Of a DNA stretch of 12,621 nt, positions 7,066 to 12,621 are shown piece by piece. The first letter of the stretch is position 1, and every line of letters starts with the position of its first letter. The position numbers were made by a program, and so were the translations under genes. The notes beneath the pieces were generated by a model, which searched no databases, was not told where the DNA came from, and worked only from the letters and a program-made list of their open reading frames with translations. This DNA is from CAZEHS01 sp964511875 (GTDB taxonomy: Bacteria > Bacillota > Clostridia > Peptostreptococcales > Acidaminobacteraceae): positions 1 to 12,621 of the forward strand of contig CAZEHS010000089.1 of the NCBI GenBank assembly GCA_964511875.1, in the 5' to 3' direction.

Positions 7066-7755
7066 ATGACTCAAAAATCCAAACTCATTAACAGCGCCTG
7101 TCTGGTTGCTTTGGATATGGATAATACCATTCTGGAAGGCCGCTTTATCGATACTGCTGCTGAAGCCATTGGTCATACAGCATCCTTGATGAGAATCAGA
7201 AGAGATATTGAGGATCCGATGCTGCGCACTCAATCGATTGCCGAATTGCTTAAAGATGTTGAAGTGGAAACGATCCGTAAAATTGCGGATAGCATCCCTA
7301 TAGTCCATGATACAAAGGCGGTAATTGCTGAGCTGAAAAATAGAGGATGCATTGTCGGCATTATCTCTGACAGCTACGACTGCGTCACAGATCACCTGAA
7401 ACGCATTCTTGATCTTGATTTTGCATTGTCAAACCACCTGGAAATTGAAGGAACTAAAGCAACAGGCACGGTTATTGTGCCTGATTATTTTAAAACCGGT
7501 GATACACCGTTCTGTGAGCATGTTATCTGTAAAAGCCATGCCATAGCGTATCTTTCCAAGCGGTATGGCATTGATCCGAAACACATAGTGGCCGTTGGTG
7601 ACAGTGAAAATGATATCTGTATGGTGAGATTCGCAGGTGTCGGAGTAGCCTTCTGTACGGAAGACTTTCTGCTTTTAGAAGCTTCGGATCATGTCATTAA
7701 GACCAGGTCCTTTCAGGAGCTGCTTGAAATTGTGAGCAAGAACATCAACCCATGA
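7066..7755 (+). CDS. HAD phosphatase, SerB-like; probable glucosyl-3-phosphoglycerate phosphatase
   Basis: This 229-residue HAD-superfamily phosphatase (subclass with a small helical cap, as in phosphoserine phosphatase) has all core motifs: the nucleophile and acid Asp17/Asp19 in LDMDNT, Ser101 in GIISDSYD, and VAVGDSENDICM (Asp179, Asp183) for magnesium. I choose ATG 7066 because GGAGG (7054-7058) sits 7 bases before it; the in-frame TTG at 7048 has no SD. Overall it follows archaeal SerB closely, yet by my alignment from memory the serine-contacting Glu and Arg of that enzyme are replaced here (Arg26 and Ile58 or nearby). The gene lies 23 bases before a GpgS-like synthase, so I infer that it removes phosphate from glucosyl-3-phosphoglycerate to give glucosylglycerate. 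Phosphoserine phosphatase remains the alternative. Confidence 0.85.
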   Translation: MTQKSKLINSACLVALDMDNTILEGRFIDTAAEAIGHTASLMRIRRDIEDPMLRTQSIAELLKDVEVETIRKIADSIPIVHDTKAVIAELKNRGCIVGIISDSYDCVTDHLKRILDLDFALSNHLEIEGTKATGTVIVPDYFKTGDTPFCEHVICKSHAIAYLSKRYGIDPKHIVAVGDSENDICMVRFAGVGVAFCTEDFLLLEASDHVIKTRSFQELLEIVSKNINP

Positions 7756-7778
7756 ATTGATTCAGTTGGAGGTAAAAA

Positions 7779-9209
7779 ATGAGGAATTCCGATATCATAA
7801 AGAACTGGCCGGGAAACATTCAGGACGCAGAAGAGCTGCACATGCTGTCCTTTGATGAATGGGACGAAAAATACATGGACTACGACGGTATCGTGGTTGT
7901 AACCGACGGATGGAAAGAAGGAACCGCAGCCTGTGTTCTCCGCGGCGGGGTCAATGCAGTTGCGGTTTTGGAACTGTTGTCAATGTCCGGTTTCAAGCGT
8001 GTGAAAATATACCATATGGAGGAAAAACTCACTCAGCTTGAGGACATATTCACTTCAACAGTCATGGAGTATGCCAATGCACATTTTGACAATGTGAATG
8101 TCGTTTGGCGCAAAGAATCCACGCTGGACCAACTTTTAGAAAAAATTGGTGAGGAGCATTCGATGCTTCTTTTTGGCGCTCCGCTTGCGCCCTCAGAACT
8201 GCCGAAGTTCCATGAAAGAGTCAGAAAATGCTACTCAGGCAGTGTGACCCTGGTCAGAGGTCCTATGATGGATATCGAGATCGACGCCCATGACAAAATG
8301 CTGAAGTGGGTCAAGGAACGGACCTATGAAGCATCTGATTTCTCATTGCCGGGTGTTTTAAGAAGCTATAAGAAGCAAAGTGGAATGAAGGTTGCTGTGA
8401 TACTGCCAGCTTTAAATGAAGAAGAAACCGTTGGCAACGTCATTAGAATGGCTCTTGAGGTGAAGAATGCAGGCATAATTGACGAAATCATAGTGATTGA
8501 TTCCGATTCTGCGGATAAAACAGTTTCGATAGCAGAAACATATGGTATTCCGGTGTTCAGACATTCGGAGATCCGACCTGACCTTGGTAGTTACCAAGGA
8601 AAAGGTGAAGCCATGTTTAAAAGCTATTACGCTACGGATGCGGATATAATCGCATGGGTCGATACCGATATAAGCACCATTACCCCGGAATTCTTTTATG
8701 GGTTATTGGGTCCGCTTCTGTCGAATCCTGACATCCGATTTTCAAAGGGGTATTTTTCAAGACCGGTAAGAGTTGAAGCATCAGGACTGGAGCTTGGGGG
8801 CGGCCGGGTGACAGAAATACTGGCCAGGCCTTTGATCAATACGTTCATGCCGGAACTGTCCGGGTTCATTCAGCCCCTGGCAGGGACTGTTGCAATCTAT
8901 CGGGAGGACTTCATGAAAATGAAGGTTCCGGTGAACTATGGCGTTGAAATCGCCATGCTCATTCAGGCAGTCGAAACTGCTGGGATATGGGGGACTGCAC
9001 AGGTCAACCTGGGGAATGTCATCCATCGCTCAAAGGACGTAATGGGGCTTGGGGAAATGGCCTTCCAGATACTGCAGGTACTCGGACAAATGGGAGCAAT
9101 TCAATCCAAGGGCGAAACTGATAACGTGATGCGCCATGTCTACTCAGCGCACGGGCATTTCGAGATCATATCCAAACGTTTCAGTACCGTTTGGAGAGAA
9201 TTCAAGTGA
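7779..9209 (+). CDS. gpgS: Glucosyl-3-phosphoglycerate synthase with N-terminal extension
   Basis: GpgS transfers glucose from a nucleotide sugar to 3-phosphoglycerate, the first step to the compatible solute glucosylglycerate. Residues about 203-460 form the GT-A domain of family GT81: MKVAVILPALNEEETVGNV, EIIVIDSDSADKT, PDLGSYQGKGEAMF, the metal-binding DTD (295-297), GGGRVTEILARPLINTFMPEL (340-360, unusually well conserved in GpgS), FIQPLAGT, NYGVEIAMLI and His416. Known stand-alone GpgS proteins are about 300-330 residues; this one has 476. Residues 1-200 are extra and alternate strands and helices (DGIVVVTD, RVKIYHM, NVNVVWRKES, HSMLLFGAP, SVTLVRGP), like a universal-stress-protein fold without a clear nucleotide loop. 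SD GGAGG (7768-7772) lies 6 bases before ATG. Met203 could be an internal start but has no good SD. The gene probably forms an operon with the upstream phosphatase. Mannosyl-3-phosphoglycerate synthase is less likely. Confidence 0.85.
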   Translation: MRNSDIIKNWPGNIQDAEELHMLSFDEWDEKYMDYDGIVVVTDGWKEGTAACVLRGGVNAVAVLELLSMSGFKRVKIYHMEEKLTQLEDIFTSTVMEYANAHFDNVNVVWRKESTLDQLLEKIGEEHSMLLFGAPLAPSELPKFHERVRKCYSGSVTLVRGPMMDIEIDAHDKMLKWVKERTYEASDFSLPGVLRSYKKQSGMKVAVILPALNEEETVGNVIRMALEVKNAGIIDEIIVIDSDSADKTVSIAETYGIPVFRHSEIRPDLGSYQGKGEAMFKSYYATDADIIAWVDTDISTITPEFFYGLLGPLLSNPDIRFSKGYFSRPVRVEASGLELGGGRVTEILARPLINTFMPELSGFIQPLAGTVAIYREDFMKMKVPVNYGVEIAMLIQAVETAGIWGTAQVNLGNVIHRSKDVMGLGEMAFQILQVLGQMGAIQSKGETDNVMRHVYSAHGHFEIISKRFSTVWREFK

Positions 9210-9275
9210 TCCACTGTGACAGAATTAATAATTATAAAAAAAACATATGATTATACAGTGAATATACAATATAAA

Positions 9276-9289
9276 TGCATATATATGCA
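9276..9289. promoter_or_regulatory. ARG-box-like palindrome upstream of argG
   Basis: TGCATATATATGCA is a perfect 14-base palindrome whose layout, TGCAT-ATAT-ATGCA, fits the ArgR/AhrC operator pattern (TGAAT-4-ATTCA, with ATKCA allowed in Bacillus). It lies about 130 bases before the argG -35, which is far for direct repression. Its ATATATATGC decamer recurs at 9461-9470, immediately before the argG SD. The surrounding 277-base gap (9210-9486) is very AT-rich and I see no gene or strong terminator in it. Confidence 0.35.
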
Positions 9290-9417
9290 CTAAATAAGAT
9301 GGTCAAGTAATGCTTAAGCCGAAAAAAGAAGCCTTAAAACCTTGCTAACAGCAAATTGACTGAAAATTAAACTCGAAATCAAAAAGAAACATTATGAAAA
9401 AAAAACTATAAATATAC

Positions 9418-9445
9418 TTGCATTCTTCGAGCGACCTGCTATAAT
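9418..9445 (+). promoter_or_regulatory. Sigma-A type promoter of argGH, extended -10
   Basis: TTGCAT (9418-9423), a 16-base spacer and a perfect TATAAT (9440-9445), which is preceded by TGC to give an extended -10 (TGnTATAAT). The expected start is near 9452, giving a leader of only about 35 bases before argG. An inverted repeat ATAAC-AG-GTTAT (9451-9462) sits at the start site. Confidence 0.78.
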
Positions 9446-9466
9446 CATTAATAACAGGTTATATAT

Positions 9467-9490
9467 ATGCGAAGGAGGGTATGTTTATGA
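9467..9490 (+). CDS. Possible Arg-rich leader peptide MRRRVCL before argG
   Basis: ATG at 9467 opens seven codons, M-R-R-R-V-C-L, and stops at TGA 9488-9490, which overlaps the argG start as ATGA. Three consecutive Arg codons (CGA AGG AGG) include the argG SD itself. A weak SD (CAGG) ends 8 bases before the ATG, inside a leader of roughly 15 bases. Any AGGAGG read in this frame gives Arg-Arg, so chance is a serious alternative. It gains weight only because the carA leader shows a stronger version of the same pattern. No function is established. Confidence 0.28.
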   Translation: MRRRVCL

Positions 9491-10713
9491 ACAAAGAAAA
9501 AGTAGTACTGGCTTATTCCGGAGGTCTTGATACTTCTGTAATCCTTAAATGGTTGGAAATCGAATACAGCTACGATGTAATCGCAGTATGTGTCGATGTG
9601 GGCCAAAAAGATGATTTCGTAGCTGTGAAGAAAAAGGCATTGGAGACAGGAGCTGTTAAGGCTTATGTCATGGATGTCAAAGAAGAATTCGTGAAAGACT
9701 ATGCATTCCCGACACTCAAGGCAGGGGCTGTATATGAAGATGATTATCTTTTGGGAACGGCCATCGCTCGACCGCTGATCGCAAAGAAACTGGTTGAAGT
9801 TGCCGAAAAGGAAGGGGCTGTGGCGATTGCCCATGGCTGCACAGGCAAAGGAAACGATCAGGTTCGGTTTGAATGTACAATCAAAGCTATGAATCCTTCC
9901 CTTAAGATCATTGCTCCCTGGCGTACCTGGGATCTGAAATCCCGTGAAGACTGCATCGATTTTGCAAACAAGCACGGCATCCCGATTCCCGTAACCAAAA
10001 AAGATATCTACAGCCGTGACGGGAATGTATGGCATCTCAGTCACGAAGGCGGCAATCTTGAGAATCCTTGGAATGAACACGATTCCAATATCTATCAGAT
10101 GACAGTCAAGCCTGAAGACGCTCCTGATGCTCCTGTATATGTTACGATCAGCTACGAAAAAGGAGTCCCGGTGGCTGTTGACGGCACGAAAATGAGTCCC
10201 CTTGAGCTTCTGCTCAAACTCAACAAACTCGGCGGCGCCAATGGCATCGGAATCATCGATATCGTTGAGAACCGACTGGTAGGGATGAAATCCCGTGGCG
10301 TATACGAAACACCGGGTGGTACCCTGCTTTACAAATCCCATGCAATTCTTGAAAAACTGGTCCATGACCGTGCTACTATGAGCTTCAAATCCGGCATCGC
10401 CAAGAAATACTCCGAGCTGGTTTATGACGGCCTCTGGTTCACACCTCTAAAAATCGCTCTGGATGCTTTCGTGGAGTCCACTCAGCAGGTAGTGACTGGT
10501 GAAGTGAAGCTGAAGCTTTACAAAGGTCAGATTTACAACGCCGGATCACAATCACCATTCTCCATGTACAGTGAAGAGTACGTCACCTTCGGTGAAGATG
10601 ATGTTTACAACCAGTATGATGCTGAAGGATTTATAAATCTATTCTCACTGCCGCTGAAAATTCGTGCTATGATGGAATTAAAAAACAGCGCAAAGGAAAA
10701 GGACATCATATGA
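9487..10713 (+). CDS. argG: Argininosuccinate synthase
   Basis: ArgG joins citrulline and aspartate using ATP to make argininosuccinate in arginine synthesis. The protein is 408 residues, normal for the family. Landmarks are the PP-loop LAYSGGLDTSVIL (8-20), the HGCTGKGNDQVRFE block (116-129), IAPWR and DGTKMSPLELL. I choose ATG 9487 (MNKEK): AGGAGG (9473-9478) is 8 bases before it but only 2 bases before the in-frame ATG at 9481. argH overlaps the 3' end by 4 bases (ATGA), so translation of the two is coupled. Transcription should start at the extended -10 promoter at 9418-9445. A short Arg-rich reading frame overlaps its SD and start, and an ARG-box-like site lies upstream, so regulation by arginine is likely but unproven. 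Confidence 0.97.
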   Translation: MNKEKVVLAYSGGLDTSVILKWLEIEYSYDVIAVCVDVGQKDDFVAVKKKALETGAVKAYVMDVKEEFVKDYAFPTLKAGAVYEDDYLLGTAIARPLIAKKLVEVAEKEGAVAIAHGCTGKGNDQVRFECTIKAMNPSLKIIAPWRTWDLKSREDCIDFANKHGIPIPVTKKDIYSRDGNVWHLSHEGGNLENPWNEHDSNIYQMTVKPEDAPDAPVYVTISYEKGVPVAVDGTKMSPLELLLKLNKLGGANGIGIIDIVENRLVGMKSRGVYETPGGTLLYKSHAILEKLVHDRATMSFKSGIAKKYSELVYDGLWFTPLKIALDAFVESTQQVVTGEVKLKLYKGQIYNAGSQSPFSMYSEEYVTFGEDDVYNQYDAEGFINLFSLPLKIRAMMELKNSAKEKDII

Positions 10714-12092
10714 AGCTATGGGGCGGCCGGTTCTCGAAACCGGCCTCTGAATTACTGGACGATTTTAACGCCAGTATCGATTTTGATAAGCGTCTCTTCC
10801 GACAGGACATCCGGGGCAGCAAGGCTCATGCAAGAATGCTCGGGAAGATCGGTATCCTGACTTCACAGGAAGTACTGCAGCTGGTAGAAGGCCTTGAAGG
10901 CATCCTTAGGGATATGGAAGCCGGAACGGTTGCCTATACCAAGTCAGACGAAGATATCCACATGTGGGTTGAAAGGGTTCTGACCGAACGGATCGGTGCT
11001 GCAGGTAAGAAGCTTCATACCGGCAGAAGCCGCAATGATCAGGTTGCGGTGGATCTGAAGCTGTATATGAAGGATGAACTGGCTGAAATAGCCGGACTTC
11101 TTTTGGAGCTCTTGGAAACATTGGTTTCCATTGCAGACATGCATAAGGACACAGTGCTTCCGGGAATGACGCATCTGCAGAATGCCCAGCCAGTGACCTT
11201 TGGTTTTCACCTGATGGCATATTTTCAGATGTTCAAAAGGGATTATAGCCGTCTGTTCGACTGCATACAGCGTATGGACCTATGTCCGCTGGGCAGTGGA
11301 GCCCTGGCCGGAGTCACTTATGTGACAGATCGAAGCTATACGGCTCTGGAGCTGGGTTTCGCAGGTATAACTGAAAACGCCATGGATTCTGTCAGTGACA
11401 GGGATCATGTCATTGAATTTATTGCGGATGCTTCAATCCTAATGATGCATCTGAGCCGTTTCTGTGAGGAACTGATTATTTGGAGCTCATCACCCTTTAG
11501 CTTCATCGAAATGGATGACACCTTCAGCACCGGCAGCAGCATCATGCCTCAGAAAAAAAATCCCGATGTCGCAGAGCTCATCCGAGGGAAAACAGGACGC
11601 ACCTATGGAAACCTGATAAACATCCTGACTCTTATGAAATCATTGCCTTTGGCCTATAACAAAGACATGCAGGAGGACAAGCCGCCGCTGTTCGATACTG
11701 TTGATACTCTGAAGCCCTGCCTGAAGATTTTCATAGAAATGATTGAAACAATGACCGTTAAGCAGGATAACATGCTCAAGGCCGCTTCATTGGGGTATAC
11801 GAACGCCACTGACGTTGCTGACTATCTTGTTCGCAAGGGACTTCCGTTCCGCAGCGCCCATGAGGTATCCGGACAGATGGTCCGGTCATGCATCCTTAAA
11901 GGTATTCTTATTGAAGAACAGAGTCTGGAGGAATTCCAGGTGTTCAGTCCTCTGTTCGAACAGGATGTACTGGCAGCAGTACAGCTCACATCCTGTATGG
12001 AAGCAAAAAAATCCTATGGGTCCACAGCACAATCCAGTATCCTGACGATGATTGAAAACGGCAGGTCCTTTCTTAAAACAGAAAACGCATAA
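10710..12092 (+). CDS. argH: Argininosuccinate lyase
   Basis: ArgH splits argininosuccinate into arginine and fumarate, the last step of arginine synthesis, as a homotetramer of the fumarase/aspartase superfamily. At 460 residues it is full length. Visible signatures are MKLWGGRFSK at the start, HTGRSRNDQVA (103-113), GMTHLQNAQPV (152-162) with the catalytic His155, and the family signature GSSIMPQKKNPD (275-286) with the catalytic serine on its flexible loop. The start overlaps the argG stop as ATGA, indicating translational coupling. A stem without a strong T tract follows the stop, and the carA promoter lies about 100 bases further on, so carA has its own transcript start. Confidence 0.97.
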   Translation: MKLWGGRFSKPASELLDDFNASIDFDKRLFRQDIRGSKAHARMLGKIGILTSQEVLQLVEGLEGILRDMEAGTVAYTKSDEDIHMWVERVLTERIGAAGKKLHTGRSRNDQVAVDLKLYMKDELAEIAGLLLELLETLVSIADMHKDTVLPGMTHLQNAQPVTFGFHLMAYFQMFKRDYSRLFDCIQRMDLCPLGSGALAGVTYVTDRSYTALELGFAGITENAMDSVSDRDHVIEFIADASILMMHLSRFCEELIIWSSSPFSFIEMDDTFSTGSSIMPQKKNPDVAELIRGKTGRTYGNLINILTLMKSLPLAYNKDMQEDKPPLFDTVDTLKPCLKIFIEMIETMTVKQDNMLKAASLGYTNATDVADYLVRKGLPFRSAHEVSGQMVRSCILKGILIEEQSLEEFQVFSPLFEQDVLAAVQLTSCMEAKKSYGSTAQSSILTMIENGRSFLKTENA

Positions 12093-12101
12093 GCCAAAAC
12101 C

Positions 12102-12128
12102 AAAGGGTCTCACTTGAGGCCCTTTCTC
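12102..12128 (+). terminator. Probable terminator after argGH
   Basis: A 10-bp stem, AAAGGGTCTC (12102-12111) with GAGGCCCTTT (12116-12125) and loop ACTT, includes one T-G pair. The U-rich part is short (TTTCTCT, partly inside the stem), so termination may be incomplete and some argGH transcripts may read into carA. Confidence 0.65.
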
Positions 12129-12186
12129 TAAACAACCGATTAGATTCTAAAGAAAACATCATTATTGTATTGTTGCAGAATCTAGT

Positions 12187-12215
12187 TTGAATAACTATTA
12201 GGGCTATGTTATAAT
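12187..12215 (+). promoter_or_regulatory. Sigma-A type promoter of carA, extended -10
   Basis: TTGAAT (12187-12192), 17 bases, then TATAAT (12210-12215), preceded by TGT to form an extended -10. The predicted start is in GGG at 12221-12223, giving a leader of about 102 bases. Confidence 0.78.
12188..12201. promoter_or_regulatory. Weak ARG-box-like site overlapping the carA promoter
   Basis: TGAAT-AACT-ATTAG matches the ArgR half-site pattern TGAAT-4-ATTCA in eight of ten arm positions and overlaps the -35 and spacer, where a repressor would block polymerase. One imperfect site in an AT-rich region is weak evidence. Confidence 0.25.
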
Positions 12216-12220
12216 AAGCC

Positions 12221-12323
12221 GGGTTATCTTAAGGAAGGCTGGACAGCCAGCACCCGAGGCTATTTAAATGCACCCGGCGAGGTGCAAAATACGCGAACGG
12301 AAGGTTCGATAAGGAGGGTTATC
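12221..12323 (+). promoter_or_regulatory. Structured 5' leader of carA, unassigned
   Basis: Three hairpins can be drawn: GCTGG-ACAG-CCAGC (12238-12251), extended by GGGT (12221-12224) with ACCC (12252-12255) across a 13-nt bulge; TGCACC (12269-12274) with GGTGCA (12281-12286), covering the start codon of the leader reading frame; and CGAAC-GGAAG-GTTCG (12294-12308), just before the carA SD. TTATC (12224-12228) can also pair with GATAA (12308-12312), joining the 5' end to the leader stop codon and the edge of the SD. GGGTTATC occurs twice, at 12221 and 12316. I do not recognise a known riboswitch, T-box or PyrR site. No T tract follows the last hairpin, so control, if any, would be at translation. 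Confidence 0.5.
12268..12312 (+). CDS. Candidate arginine-rich leader peptide of carA
   Basis: ATG 12268 opens 14 codons, M-H-P-A-R-C-K-I-R-E-R-K-V-R, ending at TAA 12310-12312. Four codons are Arg (AGG, CGC, CGG, CGA) and three of them fall in the last six. An SD-like GAGG (12256-12259) lies 8 bases before the ATG. The stop overlaps the first bases of the carA SD AAGGAGG (12311-12317), and carA starts 11 bases later. The Arg codons are not created by the carA SD. The frame overlaps two predicted hairpins, so ribosome position would change which one forms. I infer an arginine-sensing leader peptide acting on carA translation; I know of no described bacterial example with this sequence, and expression is unproven. 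Confidence 0.5.
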   Translation: MHPARCKIRERKVR

Positions 12324-12621
12324 ATGAAAGGTTATTTATTGTTGGAAGACGGAACCCGTTTTGACGGGACCTTGTTCGGAGTTCCCAGTAACGTCCTTGG
12401 GGAAGTTGTTTTCAATACCGGAATGACGGGATATCAGGAAACATTGACCGATCCGTCCTACTATGGACAGATTGTAGTCATGACTTATCCGCTCATTGGC
12501 AATTACGGATTCACCCCGCTTGATGGGCAGTCCCATAAACCCATGGTCCGTGGTTTTGTTATTCGAGAAGGATGTGATAGTTTTTCGAACTGGCGCGGCA
12601 GCGAGGGTTTGGAGGACTATT
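12324..12621 (+). CDS. carA: Carbamoyl-phosphate synthase, small (glutaminase) subunit, 5' part
   Basis: The first 99 codons are visible and run off the right edge. CarA hydrolyses glutamine and passes ammonia to CarB to make carbamoyl phosphate for arginine and pyrimidines. The N-terminal small-subunit domain is clear: YLLLEDGTRFDG, GEVVFNTGMTGYQETLTDPSY, GQIVVMTYPLIGNYG, then the MVRGFVIRE strand. The class I amidotransferase domain lies beyond the window. The SD AAGGAGG (12311-12317) is 6 bases before ATG. Its place after argGH suggests an arginine-linked carbamoyl-phosphate synthase; in that case carB and perhaps other arg genes should follow. It has its own promoter and a structured leader with an Arg-rich reading frame. 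Confidence 0.96.
   Translation, partial: MKGYLLLEDGTRFDGTLFGVPSNVLGEVVFNTGMTGYQETLTDPSYYGQIVVMTYPLIGNYGFTPLDGQSHKPMVRGFVIREGCDSFSNWRGSEGLEDY

Noticed and set aside
9210..9466. Hidden small RNA or gene in the AT-rich gap before argG
   Set aside because: Only short weak hairpins (for example TTGCT-AAC-AGCAA at 9342-9354) and no SD-led frame apart from the mini-frame at 9467; nothing supportable.
9481..9486. ATG 9481 as the argG start
   Set aside because: Only 2 bases separate it from AGGAGG; ATG 9487 has 8-base spacing and the usual N-terminus.
9448..10365. A 305-codon open frame on the minus strand opposite argG
   Set aside because: It lies entirely antisense to a certain argG, has a composition rich in Phe, Ile, Cys and His typical of shadow frames, no SD and no recognisable domain.
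12221..12223. GGG start of the carA transcript as a slippage (reiterative) control like pyrG
   Set aside because: The known pyrG case needs GGGC and a matching terminator/antiterminator; here GGGTT is followed by no terminator with a T tract.
12221..12323. carA leader as T-box, PyrR-binding loop or a known riboswitch
   Set aside because: I find no T-box AGGGTGGNACCGCG motif, no PyrR loop consensus (only a short CCCGAGGCT resemblance) and no known aptamer core; left unassigned.

Overview
The window looks like a chromosomal segment of an anaerobic, amino-acid-metabolising member of the Clostridia (Bacillota). I base this on the iorAB ferredoxin oxidoreductase, strong Shine-Dalgarno (SD) sites (AAGGAGG/GGAGG) before most genes, a transcription-terminating SAM-I riboswitch, a LytR-CpsA-Psr wall protein and moderate GC. 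No mobile element, CRISPR array, rRNA or tRNA is visible. The species cannot be named from the sequence alone.

Layout: (1) 2-1346 (+): 3' part of iorA, then iorB, then a terminator. (2) 1463-2861 (+): a small FMN nitroreductase, a PchB-like AroQ chorismate mutase and an unrecognised 124-residue helical protein. (3) 2879-5394 (-): a methionine operon, metY then metA, with a consensus promoter, a complete SAM-I riboswitch, an intrinsic terminator and a convergent terminator at its end. MetA carries Glu111, predicting acetyl-CoA use, which fits MetY using O-acetylhomoserine. (4) 5567-6895 (+): an LCP-family protein with an acidic Pro/Glu-rich tail, then a strong terminator. (5) 7066-9209 (+): a HAD phosphatase and a glucosyl-3-phosphoglycerate synthase-like glycosyltransferase with about 200 extra N-terminal residues; together they probably make glucosylglycerate. 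(6) 9210-12128 (+): argG-argH, overlapping by 4 nt. (7) 12187-12621 (+): a promoter, a structured leader and the 5' end of carA.

The most interesting signal is at the two arginine transcription units. The carA leader contains a 14-codon reading frame, MHPARCKIRERKVR, with four Arg codons, its own SD, and a stop codon that overlaps the carA SD. The argG leader contains a 7-codon frame, MRRRVCL, whose Arg codons include the argG SD and whose stop overlaps the argG start as ATGA. I did not recognise either leader as a known RNA family. Together they suggest arginine-responsive translational control by leader peptides, though chance is not excluded, especially for the argG one. ARG-box-like palindromes near both promoters suggest ArgR could act there too.

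The second point of interest is the HAD/GpgS pair. The phosphatase resembles phosphoserine phosphatase but appears to lack its serine-binding residues, and the glycosyltransferase has an unusual N-terminal domain resembling a degenerate universal-stress-protein fold.
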